From an uncultured Collinsella sp. (GTDB lineage: Bacteria; Actinomycetota; Coriobacteriia; Coriobacteriales; Coriobacteriaceae), in the NCBI GenBank assembly GCA_900762325.1, contig CAAFGG010000028.1, forward strand, positions 1-64,000: a stretch of DNA of 64,000 bases, read 5' to 3'. Within the stretch, counting starts at the first letter, position 1. Each line of letters opens with the position of its first letter. A program made the position numbers and the translations under genes. The notes under the pieces are model-generated. The model searched no databases. It saw only the letters and a program-made list of their open reading frames with translations, and was not told where the DNA came from. This document shows, piece after piece, positions 1 through 9,445 of the stretch.

Positions 1-344
1 ATTCATATGGTTCTGTATAGGAAAAGGAATTTCTCGGGGCCGCCTCTCGGCGGCCTTGCGAAAAACAAATCCAAGTTAGACCATTTCAAATGGTTCGATG
101 TCTGCCCGGATGCGACACAACTGGTGTGTCCATCCTCGCAGTATCCGGTTCTCAAGGTGCACGCCTGGCGGCTGATCCGGTCCGACCGGGCCGCGCGGCA
201 AGGAGATATATTGCCAGACCGGAGGGGCGCCGGGGGCGGGAATCTGGGCGTACACATTTCCTACACAATTTGGGATCCGACTAACGTTTGCCAGCCGTTA
301 ACTACCGCTCGCCGAGCATCTCTTTATATAAGGCAGCCTCATGG
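1..344. other. Window-edge region with no recognised gene
   Basis: No convincing coding frame or RNA family was recognised here. A compact hairpin (GGCCGCC, TCTC, GGCGGCC) lies at 38-55 and a short one (ACCATTT / AAATGGT) at about 79-93. Either could end transcripts from the minus-strand gene at 345-1745, but neither has a clear T-run on that strand. The segment around 165-225 is rich in short G+C stems, so a structured RNA is possible, but I could not match one. A short CTGATCCGG string is not enough to call a TPP riboswitch. Confidence 0.4.
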
Positions 345-1745
345 TTAAAGCGGATACGTTCCCCTAGCTAAAGCACAGCCAGCATCGAGCAACTCATCAC
401 GTTCTTCCACCGAGAACCCCTCGGCGTAGACGCGCACCACTGGTTCGGTCCCGCTAGGACGGACCAGTAGCCACGTGTCATCCTCGAATGCTAAACGCAA
501 GCCATCCATATGACTAACGTTTTGCGGCACCTTGCCACAAATCGACTTGGGGTTTACGCCCGGCAGCAAGGTTCGTAACGTTTCGGCATCTTCGGCCTCA
601 AGGCGCAAATCGCGTCGACCGTAACTCGTCTTACCAAAACTGTCCTCGAGTTGGTCGACCAGAACGCCCAAAGGCGCGTCCGTCTTTGCCATAAGCTCAC
701 ACAGAATCAGACAGGCGAGGATTCCATCGCGCTCGGGCATATGCGCGGCGATGCCGATACCACCGGCTTCTTCGCCGCCTATGAGGACGCCACCCTTCTT
801 CATCTCTGCCGCTATATATTTGAAACCGACTGGTTTGACGGTCACGCGGCAGCCAAGCGCCTCGGCAATGCGACGCACGAGCGTCGAGCACGAAAGATTG
901 ACGACGACGCGCCCCTCCAAATTACGAAATTGAACCAAGTCGCCCAAAACGAGCGCCATGATCTGATGCGGATGTATATATCTGCCGCGCTCGTCAACCG
1001 CGCCGATACGGTCGGCGTCGCCGTCGGTCACCAGGCCAGCGCAAGCTCCGTCCTCGATAACCGTATGCTCGCAAGCGTCCACCCACGGCTCAACGGGGTC
1101 GGGGCAGATATCTTCTTGGTCAGGCACCTGCCCGGCGTGAATCTCGTGTACCTCAACGCCAAGCTCGCGCAGCAAGTCGGCTAGATAGCCCTGGGCTGCG
1201 CCGCCCATGGGGTCAACAACCACGCGCAGGTGCGCGGCGCGGATGGCTTCGGCATCGACAAACGATGCCACCGCTTGCATATAGTCAGGAATGATATCCG
1301 CGGTGCGATATTGCCCCTCGATCCCCATTGGCTCGGGAGCCATGGTCTCTTCGAGCTCTTCGATGACATCCTGGTTGGCGGTCGAGCCGTCACCCATGCG
1401 AATCTTGAGACACAGATAACCCTGCGGATGATGGGACCCCGTCACCATGAGCGCGCCGCACGCCTCACCGTCATAAGCCGCCGCCCACGTAAGGGCAGGG
1501 GTCGGAACAGGTCGCGAAGCGAGCACGGCGTCTAGCCCGTGCGCTGCTAGCACACCCGCCGCAAGCTCAGCGAACTCGCGCGCCAGGGGCCGAGTGTCGA
1601 ACCCTATATATACCGTTTTGCCCGGATTGGTCTTTTGCCACAACTCGCCGACGGCATCGGCGATACGGGCAACGTTATCGGCAGTGAAGTCCTCATCGAC
1701 GCGAGCGCGCCAACCGTCAGTTCCAAAATGAATTATCGCGCACAC
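345..1745 (-). CDS. Phosphoglucomutase/phosphomannomutase family protein
   Basis: Alpha-D-phosphohexomutase superfamily enzyme of 466 residues, expected to interconvert hexose 1- and 6-phosphates in the cytosol for cell-envelope sugar supply. The four family signatures are present: the phosphoserine loop TGSHHPQG (about 102-109, a variant of the usual TASHNP), the Mg-binding DGDADR (241-246), the sugar-recognition GEEAGG (324-329) and the phosphate-binding RPSGTEP (429-435). I chose the GTG start because IIHFGTDGWR, the normal N-terminus of the family, begins four codons later. The frame stays open further upstream to 1829, but that part carries no family sequence. The three Tyr-Ile dipeptides I checked (in FKYIAA, GRYIHP and TVYIGF) are coded TAT-ATA, unlike the neighbouring genes. 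Substrate (glucose, mannose or glucosamine phosphate) cannot be decided from the sequence. Confidence 0.9.
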   Translation of the reverse strand: MCAIIHFGTDGWRARVDEDFTADNVARIADAVGELWQKTNPGKTVYIGFDTRPLAREFAELAAGVLAAHGLDAVLASRPVPTPALTWAAAYDGEACGALMVTGSHHPQGYLCLKIRMGDGSTANQDVIEELEETMAPEPMGIEGQYRTADIIPDYMQAVASFVDAEAIRAAHLRVVVDPMGGAAQGYLADLLRELGVEVHEIHAGQVPDQEDICPDPVEPWVDACEHTVIEDGACAGLVTDGDADRIGAVDERGRYIHPHQIMALVLGDLVQFRNLEGRVVVNLSCSTLVRRIAEALGCRVTVKPVGFKYIAAEMKKGGVLIGGEEAGGIGIAAHMPERDGILACLILCELMAKTDAPLGVLVDQLEDSFGKTSYGRRDLRLEAEDAETLRTLLPGVNPKSICGKVPQNVSHMDGLRLAFEDDTWLLVRPSGTEPVVRVYAEGFSVEERDELLDAGCALARGTYPL

Positions 1746-1868
1746 GCGCAGACACCTCACAGTGTTTGGATCATGGTACGCATGAGGTATACCCGCGATA
1801 CACACTCGGCAACCTGCCGGCACCAGCATTCACCATTTGGGCAAATGCTGCCGAGGACATGCAGGCAA

Positions 1869-1898
1869 TAAAAAAACCGCCCCGTATGGAGCGGTTTT
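1869..1898 (-). terminator. Rho-independent terminator after the methyltransferase gene
   Basis: Read on the minus strand, AAAACCGC and GCGGTTTT form an eight-base-pair stem around a 10-nt loop, followed by a run of T. It lies five bases beyond the stop of the homocysteine methyltransferase gene at 1904 and separates it from the phosphohexomutase gene. Confidence 0.8.
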
Positions 1899-1903
1899 AC
1901 CCT

Positions 1904-2797
1904 TTATATATCGAGCGCCTCGGCCATCGCTGCCGTAGTGATTGCCGTGGTTCCACAGCAACTGCCCACCATTGCGGCACCGGCATGTCTCCATTCGATG
2001 CATGCGCGCGCGAAAGCTTCGGGGTTCTCGTGCCATACGGGGCCATCCTGAGTCTGGACCGGATCGCCCACGTTGGGACGCACCGTGACGGGAGTAGTCG
2101 CCGATGCAACCATCCTGGGCACCGCCGCGTTCGCGGCCGCAAGCGAACAGCAATTAACACCAACCGAGTTTGCGCCGTGTTTTTCGGCGTACAAAACGGC
2201 TGCCTCGATGTTGAGGCCATCGCCCAACAGGTCGCCTTTGTCATCAACGACAAAACTCACCAGGACAGGCATGCCGTCAGCGGCATCTCGAGCGCCGGCA
2301 AGCATGGGCTGCAAATTACGGATAGACGTCACCGTCTCGATCAGCAGACCATCAACACCAGCATTGAGTAAGGCGTGCGCCTGTTCGCGCGCAATGCCTC
2401 GGATCTCACGAAACTCGGCAGAGTCCTCGGCAAACCACTCAATACCGATCGGACCCATCGAGCCCAGCAGCAGCTGAGGGTGCGCCTGGCGGGCATCGTC
2501 GACGGCCCCGCGATTGACCTCCGCCACGGACGGCGCAATCTGGTCGTGCTTGAGGGCATAGCTTGATGCCTGAAAGGTATTGGTAATGAGTACCTGCGCG
2601 CCGGCGGCGACATACAAGCGATGGATACGAGAAACGGTCTGCGGCTCTGCCAGATTCCAAAACGCCGGTGGAATATCGGCGGCATCGTACTCACTCAACA
2701 GAACACTGCCCATGGGGCCCTGCGCCAACAAGGTCTCGCTCGACAAGCGGCGCGTAAGTTCCTCGGCACCAAAGCGGTTGTAATAACTCGTATCCAT
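1904..2797 (-). CDS. Homocysteine S-methyltransferase family protein
   Basis: Member of the Pfam S-methyl_trans family (BHMT, MmuM and the MetH N-terminal domain), 297 residues. Such enzymes transfer a methyl group from S-methylmethionine, betaine or a corrinoid donor to homocysteine, making methionine. The zinc site is complete: GVNCC around residue 215 and GSCCGT near residue 280 supply the three cysteines. The early GPMGS and the ITNTFQAS segment fit the TIM-barrel start. The length matches stand-alone MmuM-type enzymes rather than MetH, so methyl donor specificity is open. The gene ends DI-stop just before a terminator and is followed upstream by the DtxR-like gene with a 10-bp gap, suggesting one transcript from the promoter near 3240. 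Confidence 0.87.
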   Translation of the reverse strand: MDTSYYNRFGAEELTRRLSSETLLAQGPMGSVLLSEYDAADIPPAFWNLAEPQTVSRIHRLYVAAGAQVLITNTFQASSYALKHDQIAPSVAEVNRGAVDDARQAHPQLLLGSMGPIGIEWFAEDSAEFREIRGIAREQAHALLNAGVDGLLIETVTSIRNLQPMLAGARDAADGMPVLVSFVVDDKGDLLGDGLNIEAAVLYAEKHGANSVGVNCCSLAAANAAVPRMVASATTPVTVRPNVGDPVQTQDGPVWHENPEAFARACIEWRHAGAAMVGSCCGTTAITTAAMAEALDI

Positions 2798-2807
2798 ATA
2801 TATCCCG

Positions 2808-3230
2808 CTATTCCTCGACGCTGATTCCCTGCTTTTCGAGATAGGCGAGCCAGCGGCTCATCGTGTCCTCGGATAGTGCATGCTCCATCATGCAGGCCTC
2901 GGAATCGGCTCGCTCAAATTCGACACCGAGCTCCTGAACCAAAAACGTGCGGATGAGGCGATGACGGTACCAGATAGCCGTGCCAACCTCGCGGCCGCGA
3001 TCGGTCAGGATTACCTTGCCATAGTGCGATTGCTCGACAAGCTCGGATGCCTTGAGCGCCGAAACCGCTTTATTGACCGATGCCTTGGAGACGCCAAGGC
3101 GCTGCGCGATGTCGACCGATCGCACGCCGTTGGTTTCCCCCTCTTCGCTTTCAATGCGAACCATGCACTCCAAGTAGTCTTCGTTCGCCACCGTCAGATG
3201 TAGTTCGCGCGAGCTATTTGTCGTATCCAT
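2808..3230 (-). CDS. DtxR/MntR-family metal-dependent repressor
   Basis: A 140-residue regulator with an N-terminal winged helix-turn-helix (SVDIAQRLGVSKASVNKAVSA, about 38-58) and a C-terminal metal-binding and dimerisation domain. Likely metal ligands are visible: Asp in NEDYLE at the start of helix 1, and a CxxEH pattern in ACMMEHALS, as in DtxR and IdeR. This group represses metal uptake or stress genes when loaded with Mn or Fe. There is no SH3-like third domain, so it resembles MntR in size. The ATG at 3230 has a good GGAAG ribosome site; an earlier in-frame codon at 3251 does not. It is divergent from pepT with a 20-bp palindrome between them, which could be its own operator or that of another regulator. 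Confidence 0.85.
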   Translation of the reverse strand: MDTTNSSRELHLTVANEDYLECMVRIESEEGETNGVRSVDIAQRLGVSKASVNKAVSALKASELVEQSHYGKVILTDRGREVGTAIWYRHRLIRTFLVQELGVEFERADSEACMMEHALSEDTMSRWLAYLEKQGISVEE

Positions 3231-3283
3231 GATCTTCCGTCCCTTCTGCATTCAATGGCTGATTCTACCCCATCCAAGCGTCG

Positions 3284-3303
3284 CGGTATGCCGTGGCATA
3301 CCG
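3284..3303. promoter_or_regulatory. Perfect 9-2-9 palindrome between dtxR-like gene and pepT
   Basis: CGGTATGCCGTGGCATACCG has two exact 9-nt arms around GT. It is the only strong dyad in the 120-bp divergent space. Its position 48 bp before the pepT start and 54 bp before the regulator start suits an operator that controls one or both genes. It does not resemble a DtxR or Fur box I can quote, so the binding protein is unknown. Confidence 0.55.
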
Positions 3304-3350
3304 TGCTAGAGTTCTTGTTGCACACGACGACCAAGATTGGAGCGGTCTTT

Positions 3351-4598
3351 ATGGAAAACACCACCACGAACCCCGATGTCCTCGAACGCTTTTTGCGCTA
3401 CGTCCAGATCAACACGCAGTCCGAGGATGCAAACTGCGACCAGGTACCTTCGAGCACCGTTCAGTTTGACCTTGCCAACGTGCTGGCTGAAGAGCTGCGC
3501 GAGCTTGGTGCGGAAGATGCCCACGTGACCGAGCACGCCTATGTCTGCGCGCATATCCCCGCAAGTGCGGGCGCTGAGGACAAGCCCGCCCTGGGCCTGA
3601 TCGCCCATCTCGACACCACCGAAGTTGCACCGGGCGCCGGCGTGAAGCCGCACATCGTACACTACGAAGGCGGCGACCTGGTCTGCGGCACGGTTGACGG
3701 TAAGCCCGTTGCCATGAGTACCGCCAAGCTTCCCGCCCTGAATGACCTCGCGGGTGAGGACCTGGTCTGCAGCGATGGCACCACGCTGCTGGGCGCGGAC
3801 GACAAGGCAGGCGTCGCCGAGATCATGTCACTTGTCGCGCGTATCGCTCAGGACCCTTCTCTGCCCCATCCCGCACTCGGCATTTGCTTCTGCCCTGACG
3901 AGGAGATCGGCCACGGAGCCGAGCTGCTGGATATCGATACCTTTGGCTGCAAGTACGCCTACACGGTCGACGGCGGCCCCATCGGCGAGCTGGAGTGGGA
4001 GTGCTTTAACGCCGCCGAGGCGACCGTCTGCTTTGAGGGCCAGTCCATCCACCCGGGCGACGCTAAGGGCCGTATGGTCAACGCAGGCAATCTGTTCTGC
4101 GACTTCAACGCGTTGCTCCCCTACGTGCAGCGTCCGGAGTATACGGAAGGCTACGAGGGCTTTTATCACCTTGAGGGTGTATCTGCGACCGTCGATCACG
4201 CCACGGCGCGCTATATCGTCCGCGACCATGACGCCGCCAAGTTCCAGCAGAAACTCGACCTTATTGATGCCGCCGCCTCGATGCTCAACCAGCGTCTGGG
4301 TGAGGAGCGCGTGACAGTCGAGATTAAGCAGCAGTATCGAAATATGGCCGAGATCGTTCGTGACTATCCCGAGCTTATTGATGTTGCCAAGGAAGCCTAC
4401 CTTGCCTGCGGCGTTGAGCCCCAAGTGCTGCCGATTCGCGGCGGCACCGACGGCGCTCAGCTGTCGTTCCGCGGTCTGCCCTGCCCCAACCTTTCCACCG
4501 GCGGCTATTGCTACCACGGCGTCAACGAGTTCGTCCCGGTCAGTTCGCTCGTCAAGATGACCGACGTGCTCCAGGAGCTCGTCGCCCGCTTTGCATAA
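3351..4598 (+). CDS. pepT: Peptidase T (tripeptide aminopeptidase)
   Basis: M20B zinc aminopeptidase of 415 residues that removes N-terminal residues from tripeptides in the cytosol. The di-zinc site is intact: His and Asp of AHLDTTEV (H86, D88), Asp of GADDKAG (150-151), the catalytic pair in CPDEEIG (E184, E185), and the C-terminal His in YCYHGVNEF. RGGTDGAQLSFRG near residue 370 is the typical substrate-binding region. The start at 3351 has a GGAG site seven bases upstream; the frame is open back to 3255 but that stretch runs through the palindrome and is not protein-like. A strong terminator follows directly. Confidence 0.93.
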   Translation: MENTTTNPDVLERFLRYVQINTQSEDANCDQVPSSTVQFDLANVLAEELRELGAEDAHVTEHAYVCAHIPASAGAEDKPALGLIAHLDTTEVAPGAGVKPHIVHYEGGDLVCGTVDGKPVAMSTAKLPALNDLAGEDLVCSDGTTLLGADDKAGVAEIMSLVARIAQDPSLPHPALGICFCPDEEIGHGAELLDIDTFGCKYAYTVDGGPIGELEWECFNAAEATVCFEGQSIHPGDAKGRMVNAGNLFCDFNALLPYVQRPEYTEGYEGFYHLEGVSATVDHATARYIVRDHDAAKFQQKLDLIDAAASMLNQRLGEERVTVEIKQQYRNMAEIVRDYPELIDVAKEAYLACGVEPQVLPIRGGTDGAQLSFRGLPCPNLSTGGYCYHGVNEFVPVSSLVKMTDVLQELVARFA

Positions 4599-4624
4599 GC
4601 CTGGCTGCACAAGTCCAAAAGACG

Positions 4625-4662
4625 AATCGCCCCGTCCTCAACCGAGAACGGGGCGATTTTTT
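4625..4662 (+). terminator. Terminator after pepT
   Basis: Eleven-base-pair stem (AATCGCCCCGT with ACGGGGCGATT) around a 12-nt loop, followed by six T residues on the plus strand, 27 bases after the pepT stop. Confidence 0.9.
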
Positions 4663-4779
4663 GCTGCAATGAGAACAGGTTGACGCACGCCAGCCTCTTA
4701 ACGCAAGGAGTGTCCCAAACTGCCGGCACAAAAGGAACGTCCCCAAGTGCCAAGTGCATCAAGAGTGTCCCCTTTGACC
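4663..4779. repeat. Intergenic stretch of AAGTGTCCC/GAACGTCCCC-like repeats
   Basis: Non-coding DNA between the pepT terminator and the composite hairpin element. It contains several short degenerate copies of the string GTCCCC preceded by GAAC or AGTG, for example at about 4736-4744 and 4763-4771. The same string recurs near 20335, 21837 and 26392. Frames here are short and unlike known proteins. Confidence 0.4.
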
Positions 4780-4974
4780 AGTCGTTTAAGAACGTCCCCA
4801 ATGACTAACGTCGCAGGTTGAGGACGGGCAGCGAGCGGGTCGCATTTGAGACAAGGTGACGTGAAACGAAAGGGCGCTGACCTTCTGGTCGCGCCCTTGA
4901 AGTTGAACGTCAGATTGTCCAAATGCGGCCCGCGCAGCGTCGAGCCGTTACGGCGTTTGGTAAAACGCCGTAAC
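4780..4974. repeat. Composite hairpin repeat, copy R1 (3' of LCP gene)
   Basis: About 195 bp, homologous along its length to copy R2 at 20319-20520. Order on the plus strand: a TTTAAGAACGTCCCC block, a CGCAGGTTGAG block, a large hairpin with GCATTTG / CAAATGC arms (about 4842-4925), then GCAGCGTCGAG and a 28-bp palindrome (4947-4974). Inside the large hairpin AAGGTGACGTGAAA and TTGAACGTCAGATTG are kept between copies, and the tip is GACC-TTCT-GGTC. The last palindrome touches the stop codon of the minus-strand LCP gene, so it may end that transcript. Confidence 0.75.
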
Positions 4975-6210
4975 TTAGTAGTTGGCTTCGTAGCCGTTGC
5001 CGTCGCCGGTGGGCTCTTCGTAGTAGTCCGAATCGCTCGAATCGCTTGAGTCATCGGAATCGTCAGAGCTGACCGATGAGGTTGCGGTACCGTTTGCGTA
5101 GTCGTCAGACGTGTTGTTGCTGAGGTCACCGATCGTGGAGCTGGAGCCGTCGGAAAGACCCATGGTGTTGGGGCCCTTGGGGTCCTTGCCGGCGTCGACA
5201 CGGGCCATCATTTCCTTAAGCTCGTCTTCGTAGACAAAGACATAGCTCACGCCGTCGATCATGGTGCTGTCGTCGGCGTACGAGGGCAGGTTGGCCGAGT
5301 AGATACCGTCGACATCCATACCGCGCATGGCATTGACCGTAGCCACGATATCCTGAACGCTCATATCGGTTACGAGCATATCGGACAGCGAATTAACCAG
5401 GCCAAAGATCTTCGTGGCATCGAAGTTATTGAGAATCTGGTTGGCAAGGGCGCCAAGCACCTGACGCTGGTGGCGCATGCGCGTGTAATCGCCGTCGGCA
5501 TAGGTGTAGCGGCAGCGGGCATAGGTAAGGGCGGTGGCACCGTCCATATGCTGTTGGCCAGCGGTAATCTTAATATCCAGGTGCTCGGGGTCGTCAACAT
5601 CATCGGTTGCGTTAATGTCGATACCGCCAACCGAATCAATCAGCGCCTGCATACCGTCGAAGCTGACCTCGGCATAGTGGGAAATCTGAACACCGCACAG
5701 CTCGTTGACCGCCTCGACCATGGCCTCGGCGCCGCCAACGGTATGGCAGGCGTTGATCTTCATGGTCTCGCCCTTGTACTCGACCTTGGTGTCGCGCGGA
5801 ACGGAAATGAGCGTCGCCTGCTTTTGCGTGGGGTCGATGCGTGCCAGGATAATCGAGTCGGCACGATACGTATCCTCGCCCGGACGGCCGTCGGTGCCAA
5901 GAAGCAGCACGTAGAACGGATCCTTTGCCTCATCGGTGTCAACCAGAACCCGACGCAGATTGTCGGTAATGACATTAGAATCGCCGAGCTTGCCCATAAT
6001 GGTGGCAAACCACAGGCCGGCAGCGGTAGTGGCACTCAACAGCACGCCAAGCACGACAATGAGCGCGACGTGACGAATCGTGTGACTACGACGACGTTGG
6101 CGAGCGCGCTCGGAATAGCGAGCCACGTTATCGCGACTGTAGATCTTGGCCTGCGCACCAGTTGAGGGTCTTCGGGTGGTGGTATCTGCGAGGGGCTTTT
6201 TATTAAACAT
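4975..6210 (-). CDS. LytR-CpsA-Psr (LCP) family cell-wall glycopolymer ligase
   Basis: Membrane-anchored LCP protein of 411 residues. LCP enzymes move teichoic acid, polysaccharide or arabinogalactan-like polymers from a lipid carrier to peptidoglycan outside the cell. A basic cytosolic head with RQRRRSH is followed by one membrane segment (about 50-72), then the LCP core with LLLGTDGRPGEDTYRADSI, SVPRDTKV and SVGGIDI, the positions of the conserved Asp and Arg residues of the active site. The C-terminus is a low-complexity Ser/Asp tail (about 365-400) with no LytR_C domain. ATG at 6210 has an AGG site; a TTG two codons earlier is less likely. It starts 12 bp after the murA stop, so the two envelope genes are probably cotranscribed. 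Confidence 0.9.
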   Translation of the reverse strand: MFNKKPLADTTTRRPSTGAQAKIYSRDNVARYSERARQRRRSHTIRHVALIVVLGVLLSATTAAGLWFATIMGKLGDSNVITDNLRRVLVDTDEAKDPFYVLLLGTDGRPGEDTYRADSIILARIDPTQKQATLISVPRDTKVEYKGETMKINACHTVGGAEAMVEAVNELCGVQISHYAEVSFDGMQALIDSVGGIDINATDDVDDPEHLDIKITAGQQHMDGATALTYARCRYTYADGDYTRMRHQRQVLGALANQILNNFDATKIFGLVNSLSDMLVTDMSVQDIVATVNAMRGMDVDGIYSANLPSYADDSTMIDGVSYVFVYEDELKEMMARVDAGKDPKGPNTMGLSDGSSSTIGDLSNNTSDDYANGTATSSVSSDDSDDSSDSSDSDYYEEPTGDGNGYEANY

Positions 6211-6222
6211 AGGCAACCTGTA

Positions 6223-7506
6223 TTAGTAGATGACGGGATCGGGGACGGTAGCATGCTCGACATGCGCGCCGAGCGCCTGCAGCTTTTCGACAAACTGCTC
6301 GTAGCCGCGCTTGATGTGATGGATAGCCGAAACCTCGGTCGTCCCGTCGGCGATCAAGCCCGCTACGACGAGGGCCGCTCCGCCGCGCAGATCGGGCGAG
6401 GTAACCTGTGCACCCGAGAAGCCCTTGACGCCATGAATCATGGCATGATGGCTCTCGATACGAATGTCGGCACCCATGCGCACCAGCTCAGAGGCAAACA
6501 TAAAGCGATTCTCGAAGATGTTTTCGGTAATAACAGAACTGCCGTCGGCAAGGGCGGAGAGCACCATAATCTGCGCCTGCATGTCGGTCGGGAAACCGGG
6601 GAACGGAAGCGTCTGGATGTCGACCGGCTTGATACGCTCGGCACGGTTCACATGGACGCCATCCTCGACGCGCTCGCAGTCGATACCCATGAGCTCCATC
6701 TTCTTGAGCACCATGCCCAAGTGAATGGGGCAAAAGCCCGTGACATCGACACCGCGATCGTCGGCCATCAACGCACCGGCAACGATAAAGGTACCGGCCT
6801 CGATGCGGTCGCCCACCACGCGATGGGTAACGGGATGGAGCTCTTCCACGCCTTCGATCGTCACGACGGGCGTACCGGCGCCAACAATCTTGGCGCCCAT
6901 CTCGTTGAGCATGTTAGCGAGATCGACGATCTCGGGCTCGCGGGCGGCATTGTCGATAACCGTGGTGCCCTGTGCGCGCACAGAGGCCATGATGAGGTTC
7001 TCGGTCGCACCGACGCTGGCAAACTCGAGCGTGACGGTGGTACCGCGCAGACCTTGGGGCGCATTAGCGTTGATGTAACCGTGGGCGGTATCGAACTCAA
7101 CGCCCAGGGCCTCAAGACCAAGAATGTGCATATCGATCTTGCGAGCACCCAGGTTGCAGCCGCCCGGCATGGCAATTTTGGCGCGATGGAAGCGGCCCAG
7201 CAGGGGTCCCATGACGGCGGTGGAAGCGCGCATCTTGGCAACGAGCTCGTAGGGGGCCTCCCATGAATCGACCTGAGAGGTATCAATCTCGAGCGTGTGC
7301 TCGTCGAGAACATCGATCGTAGCGCCCATGCCCTTGAGCACCTTGCCCATCACGTGGACATCGGAAATATCGGGCACGTTCTGCAGCGTCGTCTTGCCCG
7401 GCGCCAGAAGCGTTGCCGCCATGAGTTTGAGCGCGGAGTTCTTGGCGCCCGAGACGGGCACGGAGCCTCCGATGGCGTGGCCACCCTCAACGCGGATAAT
7501 ATCCAA
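6223..7506 (-). CDS. murA: UDP-N-acetylglucosamine 1-carboxyvinyltransferase
   Basis: Adds enolpyruvate from PEP to UDP-GlcNAc, the first committed step of peptidoglycan synthesis, in the cytosol. The 427-residue length is typical. SGAKNSALK places the substrate-binding Lys22 and Asn23, and MPGGCNLGARKIDMH carries the catalytic Cys117, the target of fosfomycin, so this copy is predicted sensitive at that position. The initiation codon appears to be TTG at 7506, after GAAAGGGTAGACC. It follows a terminator after atpC and precedes the LCP gene, linking precursor synthesis with wall-polymer attachment. Confidence 0.95.
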   Translation of the reverse strand: MDIIRVEGGHAIGGSVPVSGAKNSALKLMAATLLAPGKTTLQNVPDISDVHVMGKVLKGMGATIDVLDEHTLEIDTSQVDSWEAPYELVAKMRASTAVMGPLLGRFHRAKIAMPGGCNLGARKIDMHILGLEALGVEFDTAHGYINANAPQGLRGTTVTLEFASVGATENLIMASVRAQGTTVIDNAAREPEIVDLANMLNEMGAKIVGAGTPVVTIEGVEELHPVTHRVVGDRIEAGTFIVAGALMADDRGVDVTGFCPIHLGMVLKKMELMGIDCERVEDGVHVNRAERIKPVDIQTLPFPGFPTDMQAQIMVLSALADGSSVITENIFENRFMFASELVRMGADIRIESHHAMIHGVKGFSGAQVTSPDLRGGAALVVAGLIADGTTEVSAIHHIKRGYEQFVEKLQALGAHVEHATVPDPVIY

Positions 7507-7524
7507 GGTCTACCCTTTCAAAAA

Positions 7525-7558
7525 GCATGCCCGGGGTGGCTGGGCCATCCCGGGCATG
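7525..7558 (-). terminator. Terminator of the ATP synthase operon
   Basis: Long G+C-rich stem (CATGCCCGGG with CCCGGGCATG) around a 13-nt loop, followed on the minus strand by GCTTTTTGAAAGG. It lies 36 bp past the atpC stop and just before the murA start. Confidence 0.8.
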
Positions 7559-7594
7559 ATGTGTTCGCAAATGGTCGAACGCTAAATCGTTTGA

Positions 7595-7987
7595 CTATTG
7601 GGCAAGCTTGAGCTTACACCATGCGATTTCATTATAGAGGTAGGCGCGGCGTGCATCATCCTCCGACAAATTACCCAGCTTCTCTTCAAAACCTTGAATA
7701 TCAGCTTTAAGCTTGTCGGCATCGACGGTCGCCAAATCGCAAGCGCGCTCGGCGAGAACGGTCACGACATCGTCCGCAACCTGGGCATAACCGCCGGCCA
7801 CGGCAAACGTGTGGTCGACAGTGCCCATGGCCTTATCGGAAACGCGAACGTAGCCGCGGTCGATCGTGCAGATCTCGCTGGAGTGAGCAGGCAGGACGCC
7901 AAACTCGCCATCCGTGGACGGAATCGACACAAACGCAGCGTCGCCCTCATAGGCGCAGCTCACGGGGCACACGATGCGGATACGCAT
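7595..7987 (-). CDS. atpC: ATP synthase epsilon subunit
   Basis: F1 central-stalk epsilon subunit, 130 residues, which couples rotation and can inhibit ATP hydrolysis. The N-terminal beta-barrel domain is clear (VSIPSTDGEFGVLPAHSSEI, then FAVAGGYAQVADDVVTVLAE). A shorter helical C-terminal domain includes DDARRAYLYNEIAW. It is the last gene of the operon, four bases after atpD, and is followed by a terminator. Confidence 0.95.
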   Translation of the reverse strand: MRIRIVCPVSCAYEGDAAFVSIPSTDGEFGVLPAHSSEICTIDRGYVRVSDKAMGTVDHTFAVAGGYAQVADDVVTVLAERACDLATVDADKLKADIQGFEEKLGNLSEDDARRAYLYNEIAWCKLKLAQ

Positions 7988-7990
7988 AAC

Positions 7991-9444
<1,454 letters not shown>

Positions 9445-9445
<1 letters not shown>

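Noticed and set aside
94..130. A tRNA-like GGTTCGAT string
   Set aside because: No T-stem or acceptor pairing can be formed around it.
165..225. TPP riboswitch
   Set aside because: Only a CTGATCCGG string is present; the CTGAGA and ACCC helices are not, and no thiamine gene follows.
4698..5201. A minus-strand gene of 167 codons across the R1 repeat
   Set aside because: It overlaps the LCP gene in another frame, and the KLRRFTKRRN peptide it shares with a frame at 37322-37687 comes from the R1/R4 repeat, not from a conserved protein.
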